Source: Branchiostoma floridae
Taxonomy: Eukaryota; Chordata; Leptocardii; Amphioxiformes; Branchiostomatidae
DNA: 39,653 bases
Direction: 5' to 3'
Assembly: GCF_000003815.2 (NCBI RefSeq)
Contig: NC_049986.1
Span: 19,027,740-19,067,392, forward strand
The notes beneath the pieces were generated by a model that did no database searches, was not told where the DNA came from, and was given only the letters and a program-made list of their open reading frames with translations. Positions 30,698 to 39,455 of the stretch are shown here, piece after piece; position 1 is the first letter of the stretch, and each line of letters opens with the position of its first letter. The position numbers and the translations under genes were made by a program.

Positions 30698-32635
30698 CTA
30701 GTGCTCTAGTTTGTAAAGATCCCGGCAGTACCACCCGATGCTACTCTTACTTGTTGCCAGAAAACCATAACCAATCAATTGAAAAGTTAGATCCCATGTA
30801 CGTGTTATGTCTGTCTCCCTTGTACTTCTGATGCTGTCTTCATCAAACTTGTAGCAGATTATGGCATCGGCAGGGTTTTCTTGGTGGATGGTGTTTTGCT
30901 CTTGGTACTGTGTACCCCAAAAGCTCACTGACAATTCTATGTCCTCAAGCTCAGAACAGTCATATAGAGTTCGCTGTTCCACGTGATAGAGGAACATGCT
31001 TGGACTGTATGAATCGCGAGGATTAAGGAGAATATACACATTGCCATGTGCAACTGTCACCAACTTACAAACGCTTTGCAACCGACAGCAGAAGTACAGC
31101 ACAGGAATATCGGAGTATGACCAATGTGCAGTTCTCACGTCAAATACATGAACACGGAGCTTTGTTTCCTCTAACCAACTACACGCATTCTCTGTGTCAT
31201 CAAAAAGCTCAACGAGTACAATCTTACCGTTGCAAGCTGTTACAGTTAAGTCTAAAGAGGCTATTTCTGGCAACGTGGGTGGCACGATCCAAGCTTGTTC
31301 TTCAAGATCGTAACAATCCATGCTGAACGTAGACGTGTCGTCAGTGTCGCCTCCAACCAGGAACAGTTTCCCATCAGCGACAACTGACTGGTGTCCTGCC
31401 CTACCTTGAGGCATGTCAGGTAACTTTGTCCAAGCGTTTGTGACGAAGTCATACCGAAATGCCTGCCTCAATGGTACACTGTCAGGGTCATGCACATACA
31501 AAGGATAGGCACGTCCACCTGTCACATACAGGCATCGCTCTGCACTTGTGACACTCATGTAGCCGGAAACGGGCGTCGGCAGGTTAGATACGTGGTAGTA
31601 TTGCTCACTGTCCGGATCAAAGCACATCACGCTTTGCAAGGGTGTCGTCAGTGTGGCATAGTCATCATCACACATACTTTCCTCTCTTATCATCCAACCA
31701 CCAACAAGAAATGCCAGGTCGTCTGAGGTACCAAGTCTTTGTCTAACTTTGGGCTCATCTAACTCTGCTCCTGCACTTACTTGCCACAAAGTGGCGCCAG
31801 CGAGATGTTTCTCCTTGGCTGCTGTGACTATTGCCAGACATTCAGGAGAATCTTGTATCACAGGATGCAACTCTAGCTTCTTTAGCGTACTGACTCTCAC
31901 GGACATCAGGCGGATCTCTTGAAATATGGCCACTGTCCTGCGGTTTTCAGGATCATGATCGAGCCATCGGATCACTGCATTAACAATGTTTTCTTCATCC
32001 GTAACATGCAGTTTTTTGTCTGTGAGTAGATCCAAGAGCTCCTGTCCCGAAAGAGTCAGAAATTCTTCACCTTGCGATATCTCATAGAAGTTAGACAATG
32101 TGTCTTTCCTGGCTTCTTTACTCAAGTCAGAAAACCCATACAGGTCAGAGAGCCGCATGGCACTCAGGCAGTTTGACAGATTATACCTCTCTTCGATGAA
32201 TGTTTGGCAATACTCCGTGATCTTGTCAACTTGCAGCATGTGAGCTGCCTGCAGAATGTCATGAATGTCGTCTTGAGTGATGCAGATTTCCCCGGTATAC
32301 AGAAAGTCCAGGATCTTGGAGAAGCCATCAGAGTCAATCCCATGCAGTTGCACGATCTTTGACGTTCTTTCGGTGAAGCTAGAGGAAAACATGACTTTAA
32401 AGTACGGCATAGACACCAACACAGCCCGATGACAAGGGAATTCCACATCCTGGACCTTTACCACGAAATCAAGAAAATCTCCACAATGGCGCTGGCTGTT
32501 AAGCTCGGCAAGGACCTTATCACATTGGCTGACATCTTTGTAGCGAGAGCAGTCATCCTCGTGGAATGTTCTGTCCTCCATTCTTACATAGCAGCCATGG
32601 TCACTGTCACAGTCCAATGATTCTGTTTCAGCCAT
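30698..32635 (-). CDS. K5: diverged BTB-BACK-Kelch protein, 645 aa, intact
   Basis: BTB (about 40-145; FPCHRAVLVSMPYFKVMF, then FTE as phi-x-E), BACK (about 150-250) and Kelch blades (DLAFLVGGW, RCLYVTGG, KLFLVGG) are followed by the family C-terminal block (FQLIGYGFLATSKSSIGWYC) ending directly at LEH. It lacks the acidic tail. The N-terminus keeps FHEDDCSRY, corresponding to YHEDGSCTF in K1-K4, but no other Cys/His pairs. It is clearly more distant from K1-K4 than they are from each other. The predicted role is a Cullin-3 adaptor with different substrates. An EXOSC2-derived leader exon lies upstream at 34114-34230, with a foldback element between. Confidence 0.92.
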   Translation of the reverse strand: MAETESLDCDSDHGCYVRMEDRTFHEDDCSRYKDVSQCDKVLAELNSQRHCGDFLDFVVKVQDVEFPCHRAVLVSMPYFKVMFSSSFTERTSKIVQLHGIDSDGFSKILDFLYTGEICITQDDIHDILQAAHMLQVDKITEYCQTFIEERYNLSNCLSAMRLSDLYGFSDLSKEARKDTLSNFYEISQGEEFLTLSGQELLDLLTDKKLHVTDEENIVNAVIRWLDHDPENRRTVAIFQEIRLMSVRVSTLKKLELHPVIQDSPECLAIVTAAKEKHLAGATLWQVSAGAELDEPKVRQRLGTSDDLAFLVGGWMIREESMCDDDYATLTTPLQSVMCFDPDSEQYYHVSNLPTPVSGYMSVTSAERCLYVTGGRAYPLYVHDPDSVPLRQAFRYDFVTNAWTKLPDMPQGRAGHQSVVADGKLFLVGGDTDDTSTFSMDCYDLEEQAWIVPPTLPEIASLDLTVTACNGKIVLVELFDDTENACSWLEETKLRVHVFDVRTAHWSYSDIPVLYFCCRLQSVCKLVTVAHGNVYILLNPRDSYSPSMFLYHVEQRTLYDCSELEDIELSVSFWGTQYQEQNTIHQENPADAIICYKFDEDSIRSTRETDITRTWDLTFQLIGYGFLATSKSSIGWYCRDLYKLEH

Positions 32636-33127
32636 CGTAGTCGTAGTAGCCAGTCTTGTTCACAGCTGTATACAGAGGAAGTTGTAATCAATCATAATGA
32701 AAATCATATTTAAGGCCACAATATGTCTACAGTCATGGTTCTTCTTTTAAGCAATCCTACTGCGGACAGGAAACGAATTAGCTTATAATAACCCTGCGAC
32801 ACCATGTCGGCATGTAACAGTTGGACAAAATTATGGTGTGTTAGAAATTATTATGATGGCTGTGTCGTGGGGACTCGTATCTCGACTCAATAACATATAA
32901 CGTTAGGAGTAAAACTGGCAAAAGGCTGATTAAACTTAAAGCAGGCCACACTATTTCGCAGATATGCTCTACTTATTATTGTCATTACACTGTGTTTTAG
33001 TGTTTATCCCTGTGCCTATAAAGTTATATCCTACATCCTACAAATTATGTACAATGTAGTTTGTATATCCTTGCATAATAATGCTATGCTTTACGTAAAC
33101 ATTTCATGTCTCCGTAATAAGCGCATG
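32636..33127 (-). other. K5 5' leader region
   Basis: An acceptor-like CTTCCTCTGTATACAG (minus strand, boundary at about 32666/32665) lies 30 bp upstream of the ATG. The rest is unremarkable AT-rich DNA. Confidence 0.4.
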
Positions 33128-33136
33128 TGTTGAAAA

Positions 33137-34014
33137 CGGTATGCCTAAACACCGCAAACGAGTGCAAACCAGCGCAAACCAGCGCAAACGGGTCTATTAT
33201 GCAGTATTCATGGGACAACGGCCTTGTTTGACGCTCTAAATACACTATAAGCACATTGTCTATGCGATATTTAATAAAAAACACGGCAAATTATAAGTAT
33301 TTACCCCCTTTTTTTAATAGTTATTCCGCTTGTTTCAAGTTCGAAGGGATTTCTGGCCGCCATCTTGGATCTTCCGTGTTAGGGGTCTGGATGGGAAAAT
33401 TGCACTTTGGCACTATCTTTTGAGTCAAAAGTGAATGAGATTATCTTCAAAATTAGGGAGATGAAGAGCGATAGCTCTGATGACGTAGCCGCGGTTTTTG
33501 ACATTTTTTAGCTAGGGTTATGGGTTGCGAGACCGAGCGCGAAGCGCGAGTGTCGAGTCAACCCTAACCCTAGCTAAAAAATGTCAAAAATCCGCGGCGG
33601 CATGCCCGGCTCCAGCCCCCCGTGAAAGCGAGTGTTAGCCGTACGCGTATACGAGTGATGGGCATTGGAATCATGCCACCGTGGATTTTTGACATGTTTT
33701 AGCTGTCAAAAGCGCCTGCGCCAAGCCATGAAGGTATTTTCTAGGTAAATAAGGTACCGATAATTTCCCCATCTGGACCCCTTACACGGATGATCCAAGA
33801 TGGCGGCCAGAAATCCTTTCGAACTTGAAACAAGCGGAATAGCTAAAAAAAAACTGGTAAAAACTTATAATTTGCCGTGTTTTTTAATCTCTCATTGCAC
33901 AGACAGTGTATTTAGAGCGTTAAACAAGGCCATTGTCCAATGAATACTGCATAATAGACCCGTTTGCGCTGGTTTGTGCTGGTTTGCGCTGGTTTGCGGT
34001 ATTTAGTCAGACCC
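33137..34014. mobile_element. Foldback element, 878 bp, 9-bp target duplication, in the K5 leader region
   Basis: The 9-bp direct repeat TGTTGAAAA lies at 33128-33136 and 34015-34023. The two halves of the element are long inverted copies of one another meeting near 33540-33580: the ends read CGGTATGCCTAAACACCGCA and, reversed, GGGTCTGACTAAATACCGCA, followed by tandem AACCAGCGC units. The inner part (about 33350-33825, GATTTCTGGCCGCCATCTTGG) is shared with the element inside K2. The intact DNA would form a very large hairpin. It sits on the intron side of exon-1 copy E. Confidence 0.85.
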
Positions 34015-34113
34015 TGTTGAAAATGCCCCCCTCCCCATAACGCTAATAAACGCTCTAAGTTATATCTCTAAACACGGCGCTCAGTAAACCCAGCCGTTCC
34101 CACAGTTCTGTAC

Positions 34114-34252
34114 CTGATGTACCCCGTGTCCGTTGTGATGACGTCTCCCGGCGTCACCAGGTGTTTGGGCGCGTCAGGAACCGCCGGCTTCTTCCGACTC
34201 TCCGCTAAAGTTCGTGATATGCACCGCCAAAGTTTCAAACTGGACTCGTCCA
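34114..34252 (-). promoter_or_regulatory. Copy E of EXOSC2 exon 1 and core promoter, for K5
   Basis: The minus strand 34230-34114 matches EXOSC2 exon 1; the donor is CAG|GTAC (34114/34113). The start codon has become TTG (34230-34228) and a small insertion breaks the EXOSC2 frame. The internal ATG near the donor that the other copies keep is also lost here (ATC). The box is TGGACTCGTCCA (34241-34252). Confidence 0.8.
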
Positions 34253-34416
34253 TTACAACTTGGGTTAAACATTCTGACGTATAATCATAATAGCAACAAT
34301 AGTTTGACATCATAAATTGAACCAAAATATTGAAAATAAACAAATTTTAATGTGATTTTAACTTTTATTTATCAAGAAAATATCATTTGACTCTGTACCT
34401 AGCAGATGAACTTTCA

Positions 34417-34497
34417 CTTCACCCATGAAATTTGTGAATGGACAATACCGCAGTCAACTGCAAGAGCGACATCTACTGATCAGATCTGATATTGCAG
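34417..34497. promoter_or_regulatory. Conserved upstream block, copy at K5 leader
   Basis: Contains cttcacccatgaaa, accgcagtcaactgc and gagcgacatctactgatc, about 190 bp upstream of exon-1 copy E. The CTCF-like motif is retained. Confidence 0.6.
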
Positions 34498-35250
34498 CCT
34501 ACAACTTGCGATCTATGGTGTTTATGTTTGTAGGCTGGGTGCAATTGTAGATCACCCTAGTATGATATTGTTAAGAAGAATTCTTTATTTCTTTCAAACT
34601 GACATCTGTGGACAAACTGGTAATTCTGGTCTTGATTCTTCTGTTGTCTCAGAACAATGATCAATGAGTATTCTTTTATTTAACCTCCTTGTTCTGACAC
34701 AAGGGACATATTAGAATCATATTAGAAAATAGCTTAATTCTGTCTTAGTCGTTCATCATACTGATACATCCCTTTCCGTTTTTGTAACTTAACTGTCAAA
34801 TGTGACGTATAGTTCTTCATGTACATTTGAAATAAGACATCTCTTAGCAAGGTTTTGCCACTTTAATTCAGTGGAATCAACTGTCCATATTGTACATTGT
34901 TTGAAAAGGCACTGCAAAGTCGATTGATGATAATTTTCCTTTATAGAATTTCACTCAAGTATACAAAAATAGTATTCACAAGGGAACACATCATCCTTTA
35001 CATTGGACAGATCACAATTACCAGCTACAGTTTAATAATATAATACTGAATGATCTATTACTAGCATGCACAACTCGCAATCAACAGTTTACTTTTTTAA
35101 AACAATTAACTACACGTTATCATTTTAGCAGTAAACAAAACAAAACAAAACACAACATTTCTGGGCATTTTATATCCTTATCCTTTAGCTTACATATTTT
35201 ACAAGGTACTGTAATCCTATCACAGAAACACTGAGCACTAAGACAAACAA
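34498..35250. other. 3' flank of the K6 remnant
   Basis: Homologous to 30150-30690 beside K5. No coding sequence is recognised. Confidence 0.55.
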
Positions 35251-35550
35251 CTATGGAGATATAATCAAATATAAATAATGAAACAAACAAACAAACAAAC
35301 TCAAGCCAGGTCGACCCCACTGGTCACCCAACAAGGCCATGTGTAAAAAATGAGCAGCTCGGGCCATGTAGGAATAATTCTGTACTATTGGAATACACGT
35401 GACAGATCTGCCCAAAGACACGGCCTCATCTTCCTCGTCGTGCTCCAGTTTGTCAAGATCCCTGCAGTACCACCCGATGCTGCTCTTCTTGGTTACCAGA
35501 AAACTGTGACCAATCATGGTAAAGGGTAACCTGAAGCCTATGTCACTCAA
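35251..35550 (-). pseudogene. K6: C-terminal remnant of a K5-like BTB-Kelch gene
   Basis: Residues from RLPFTMIGHSFLVTKKSSIG through WYCRDLDKLEH (35530-35440) match the C-terminus of K5; the K5 stop is replaced by an acidic extension and run-on sequence. No Kelch, BACK or BTB sequence precedes it: the array ends abruptly near 35550. It marks a truncated sixth unit. The 3' flank homology to K5 supports this. Confidence 0.8.
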
Positions 35551-35630
35551 AAGGCTATTAGTGAATTGTCATGACACTAGGTATCAATTTTGTTAAGTCA
35601 TGTCCTGTCAAAGAAATTATTAGATTTTGG

Positions 35631-35642
35631 GCCACCTAGCGG
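35631..35642 (-). promoter_or_regulatory. CTCF-like site at the right edge of the Kelch array
   Basis: On the minus strand CCGCTAGGTGGC fits the CTCF core CCGCNNGGNGGCAG at all 12 overlapping positions. It lies between the K6 remnant and the lectin domain. A motif of this length can occur by chance; binding is not shown. Confidence 0.35.
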
Positions 35643-35786
35643 CTTTTCTTGGTACTGCAGCAGAACCTCCGGTTTATATATTTCGTTCTTGGTGCAATAC
35701 GTTGTAAGTATGTACATGTTTAGTACACGTTAATGCTGATTAAGATTGCAATAGTAACACAGTGAACCATCCTCTCCCCGAAATAG

Positions 35787-36212
35787 GTTGCCCAGACGGG
35801 CACGTTTACTACCAGCCCAACAAACTGTGCTACAAGGCCTTCAATCAGCGGAGTAACTACACAAGTGCAGTTGCAACGTGTTCCTCTGATGGAGGAACTC
35901 TCGCCATGCCCCGGTCGTGCGGGCATTGACGCTTTCCTCATCGACCTGAAGAACGCTGTGGATAACACCGCCTGGTTCTTGTTTGGACTGACTGACCGCG
36001 ACCGAGAAGGCAGCTGGGTTTGGGCAGATGGTGTTCCCCTCGGACATTTTAACCAGTGGAGTCCAGGAGAACCCAACAACGCGTATGGTGGCAATGAGGA
36101 TTGTGCGCAGTATTGGCAAAGAAACCACGCACATGTTATCACAAGGAACAGGTGGAACGATGCGCCGTGTTCTAACCCCTCTCCGAAGTTCATTTGTCAA
36201 GTCGCAAGTTGA
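35787..36212 (+). pseudogene. C-type lectin domain, EPN type, with a frameshift
   Basis: After an acceptor-like AAATAG at 35786 the frame reads CPDGHVYYQPNKLCYKAF and on to GGTLAMPR, then hits a stop. From about 35920 another frame continues AGIDAFLIDLKNAVDNTAWF, then GSWVWADG, WSPGEPNNAY, NEDC, WND, PC and FICQVAS-stop. Joined by a single base shift near 35911-35920 this is one complete CTLD of about 140 residues, with the EPN and WND motifs of calcium-dependent mannose-type binding and the usual cysteines. No signal peptide or upstream exon is visible. It could be a pseudogene or a sequencing error in a live exon. Confidence 0.8.
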
Positions 36213-36485
36213 AGTATCGTGCGTTTTAATGACAACCGTTGTCTCATGTCCAATTTATCTACAGAAAAATTGATCAATTAATACACAAGTTTGTTTGTTT
36301 GAACTTTGTATATTCTTGAGACTCAGATCGACCCGCATGCAGCTTTTCATTGAGGTCATGTTTTCTTAAATTTTGTTAGAGTCCTAATACGTATTGTTTT
36401 CAAAGTATATGGCACAAAATAAGTAAGAGTGAAATCTGACACATGATTCGAATCCGTACTTATTCGTCATGTATGTTACTTTTAG

Positions 36486-36690
36486 GCAGCTGGGTTTGGG
36501 CGGATGGTGTTCTTCTTGGACATTTTAAGCAGTGGGATCCAAGACAACCCGACGACGCGTACGGCAATGAGGACTGTGTGCATTATTTTGCAGGGAATTC
36601 TGCCATATATGTTAGGAACAGTTGGAACGATTATCCGTGTTCTACCACGGTACCACCTATCTGAAGTTCATTTGTCAGGTCGCTAGTTGA
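36486..36690 (+). pseudogene. Partial C-type lectin domain, QPD type, second half only
   Basis: An acceptor-like CTTTTAG precedes GSWVWADGVLLGHFKQWDPR and then QPDDAYGNEDC, WND and PC. A frame change near 36645-36660 precedes the closing LKFICQVAS and stop. It is a duplicate of the end of the first domain, but with QPD (galactose-type) in place of EPN. The first half of the fold is not visible nearby, so this is a partial copy or a single exon. Confidence 0.7.
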
Positions 36691-37046
36691 AGCATCGTAC
36701 GTTTTATGAATAGTGCCTAGCTTAATATCCAAAAATGGACTCACATCATGTCGGCCACACAGGAACACCGTGACAGGATTGCATCATATCTACAAATCGT
36801 ATTTAAGTTCGGGTATCATTCTTTGCTTTATTTTTCTGTCGAAGGGGGGTGGGGGTGAGGGTTGGCGACTCACGCACATTATGTATTTCTGTATCTGTAT
36901 CTATATAGCCGGTATGTACCGCCCTTCGGCGTAACACGCCAGCTTCGCAGGCACGCGGCGCGGCAGCAGCTGGTTATATTACACCGAAGGATCCGTCACA
37001 CCTAACTTTTGCACATCTATCTGCAAGCGTTCTTTATCTATTAAGA

Positions 37047-37140
37047 GAAGATGCCCCTACTGTGCTTGGTGATAACATATTGCACTCTACGATAGTTTTC
37101 GTAAAATACGAATTTTTGAACACATCAATCTTAGCTTGGA
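37047..37140. repeat. Dispersed repeat shared with 17515-17600
   Basis: GATGCCCCTACTGTGCTTGG and the following tgataacatattgcactc...gatagtttt...aaatacgaatttttgaac match the segment next to the non-LTR fragment at 17584-17772. Probably part of the same retroelement family. Confidence 0.6.
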
Positions 37141-37149
37141 GACTCTGGC

Positions 37150-37820
37150 ACTTGAAGTCACTGTTTACCTGCATGTATGCAGGTATGGTTTTCACGGGCG
37201 TGGGAAAATTTGGAAGCTGGGGATTTAGGGCGCTGTATCTCGAGAACGGATGGTGCGAGCACAACGATTTTTGGTATGCGGGTTGGGGGTGGTGGCTTGA
37301 CACTCAGGTTTGATTTTGGGCCTCCTGGCGCTTGAACTTGACATTGCAGGTGGCATTTTTGGTGTTTTGGGGGCACTTTTGGCGCTGTGTGTCTGGAACG
37401 ATATGCGCGATTGCAACGATTTTTGGTGCATGGGTGGGGGGTTGTTGCCTGTTGCCTAGGATTGACTTTGGGCCTTGTCGCGTTTGAACTTGACCCGGCA
37501 GGTCGAATTTTGTGTCCGGGAGGGGTATTTCCGGAGTTATATCTTCTGAACGGTTGGTGCGGGCGCGATGATATTTGGCACATGTGTTGGCGGTGGCTGA
37601 ATAATTCTCAATTTTGATTTTGGCGCCCTTGGTGCTTGAACTTGACATTCCAGGTTACCTTTTGTGCGGGCACTGCGCGTGCGCTGTATCTCCGGAACGC
37701 AAGGTGCCATCGTGTTGCTATTTGTTACGTGGGTTGTTGCTGGTGTCCTGGTGGTCAGGTTTGATTTTGGGCCTCCTAGTGCTTGAACTTGATACTGTAG
37801 GTTGACCCTGTTTTCGTGTG
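37150..37820. repeat. Minisatellite, units of about 143-161 bp
   Basis: The motif CTTGAACTTGA (or GTTTGAACTTGA) recurs at about 37331, 37492, 37635 and 37792, with diverged sequence such as gattttgggcctcct and ggaacggttggtgc between. About four to five degenerate copies are present. Overlapping open frames on both strands result from the lack of stops in the G/T-rich unit and are not convincing genes. Confidence 0.7.
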
Positions 37821-37961
37821 GTTGGGGCATCCCCCCAATATCTGCTTGGTTTGGTTGGGTTTGGGTTGATTGATAGGTCTTTAAGCTTAGGTGTAGAATC
37901 GTCATCTGTTTTTGCACTGGCTTCTGCCACCTTCAATGTATCAGGTTACTTTGTATCAGCA

Positions 37962-38010
37962 ATGTCTGACCTGCCAGATGATGTATTAGTATCTGTTGTG
38001 TATTGGTTAG
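37962..38010 (+). CDS. Weak candidate: first exon of an F-box-like protein
   Basis: MSDLPDDVLVSVVYWL from ATG 37962 resembles the start of an F-box (LPDDVLLxILSYL) and is followed by a donor-like TTAG|GTACAA at 38010/38011. A fragment KFWYKFLYPVW near 38078-38113 would fit later F-box sequence, but stops interrupt the region and no complete frame is seen. It may be a short-exon gene, a decayed copy or chance. Confidence 0.25.
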
Positions 38011-38114
38011 GTACAATTTGAGTATGCTACTTGTAAGTCCGACTTTGTGGTGTTTTGAGAGCTGTGTAGTACTGAGTTTAAAGTTCTGGTACAAGTTCCT
38101 TTACCCTGTGTGGC

Positions 38115-39080
38115 AATCAGCAGAAGATACAACTTTCTAAAGTGGAGAAGAAATGTATAGAGCTTGAGTGTTAGAGAATTAGAAAGGTATGTGTATGATT
38201 TTTCCTTCTTGCTGTTTCTTTGGTGTTGCCATTTCCGTATTGTATGCAGGTAATTTGTAGTTTGGGGCTAGTCATATTCGCTTGATTTTTGGGCCTGCTT
38301 AATCTATAGTACGGGCAGGGTTAAGTGGTAGAGGCTCTGTTCTGTTTTAAATTTAGTATCGTTTGTTGCATTTTGTCACTGCAAAAATATGATGAAATTG
38401 TTTTCCCCCTCTAAGCAACTGCTCATTGATTTTGTGGGATGTTTGCTGGGTGTTCACTCTGACTACAACAGCTTTCTGAACTTTTTAAAGCAGCAGCAGC
38501 TTGCCATCTATGAATGGGATTGACAAGGACATTTTGAATAGTAAACTCTGATGTTAAATTTGGCTTAGGTACTTCAAGAGATTTAGGTTTTAGTTGGACG
38601 GATTGAATAAAAATATCATACCACCCTGGGGACTAACTGTTGCTGCTGGATGGTGGCTACCACTATTCATATTGTCTATGGAACTACTGTAAAAATATAA
38701 TTGGTCAAATTATGCAAATAACCTTCCAGTGCCAAGTCATATGTGACAGAATAACTACATGGGCCATCTGAGACAAAAAAAGGTAGGAAAAGTCGTCTCA
38801 ACAACTTCAAGGTACTGTGGTTGGTTACCTGCTTAAGAAATCCAAAATAAGTAATGTTCATCCATGCCCAAGCTTACACATTCCCAAAATGGAATTTCAG
38901 ACTTTTGCATGGTGCAGTCAAACCAACAAGGTAAAAATCTCACTTTTCCAACCACGCACGAAAAGGAAAAAAAATAAACAATAGGTCTACAGACACCCAA
39001 TACATTTCATGCAGGCCTGAGGTCTACGAACTCTTGTTCTTATTCTTTTTTGAGCTTATTCATATGTACAATGTCATGTA
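38115..39080. other. Non-coding sequence without recognised features
   Basis: No gene, repeat or RNA is recognised with confidence. Somewhat further right, an AATAAA at 39326-39331 could be the poly(A) signal of a plus-strand transcript whose exons I cannot identify. Confidence 0.4.
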
Positions 39081-39205
39081 TTTACCTATGTATATACTTA
39101 ATTACCTATGTATATATACTCATTTACCTATGTCTATATACTCATTTACCTATGTATATACTTATTTACCTATGTATAAACTTATTTAATTATTTACTTA
39201 TCATA
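39081..39205. repeat. AT-rich minisatellite, about 20-22 bp units
   Basis: Units of ATTTACCTATGTATATACTT repeat about six times with small changes. Confidence 0.85.
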
Positions 39206-39387
39206 GCCTATAGTCTATTTTTAATACTTGTATAAGTGGCGGCGCTAAAATAAAAGTTGAGTACAACTTGAGTCCGCTGTTACTTCCTCTTCGTACCTGT
39301 ACTTGCATTATTTCATGTATATTTCAATAAAAATGGACCAATGAATACACATTGCATTTTTAGCTAAATGTTATCGTTTTAAACAAG

Positions 39388-39432
<45 letters not shown>

Positions 39433-39453
39433 ATATATATATATATATATGTA
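39388..39453. repeat. (GT)n/(AT)n microsatellite
   Basis: A run of GT dinucleotides followed by TATG and TA repeats. Confidence 0.95.
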
Positions 39454-39455
39454 TG

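Noticed and set aside
34114-34230. EXOSC2 exon-1 copies as additional EXOSC2 genes
   Set aside because: None of the five copies is followed by exons 2-7 within the window, and all have lost the start codon.
37158-37936. Long Pro/Thr/Lys-rich open frames on the minus strand
   Set aside because: They follow the period of the minisatellite and occur in several frames at once.
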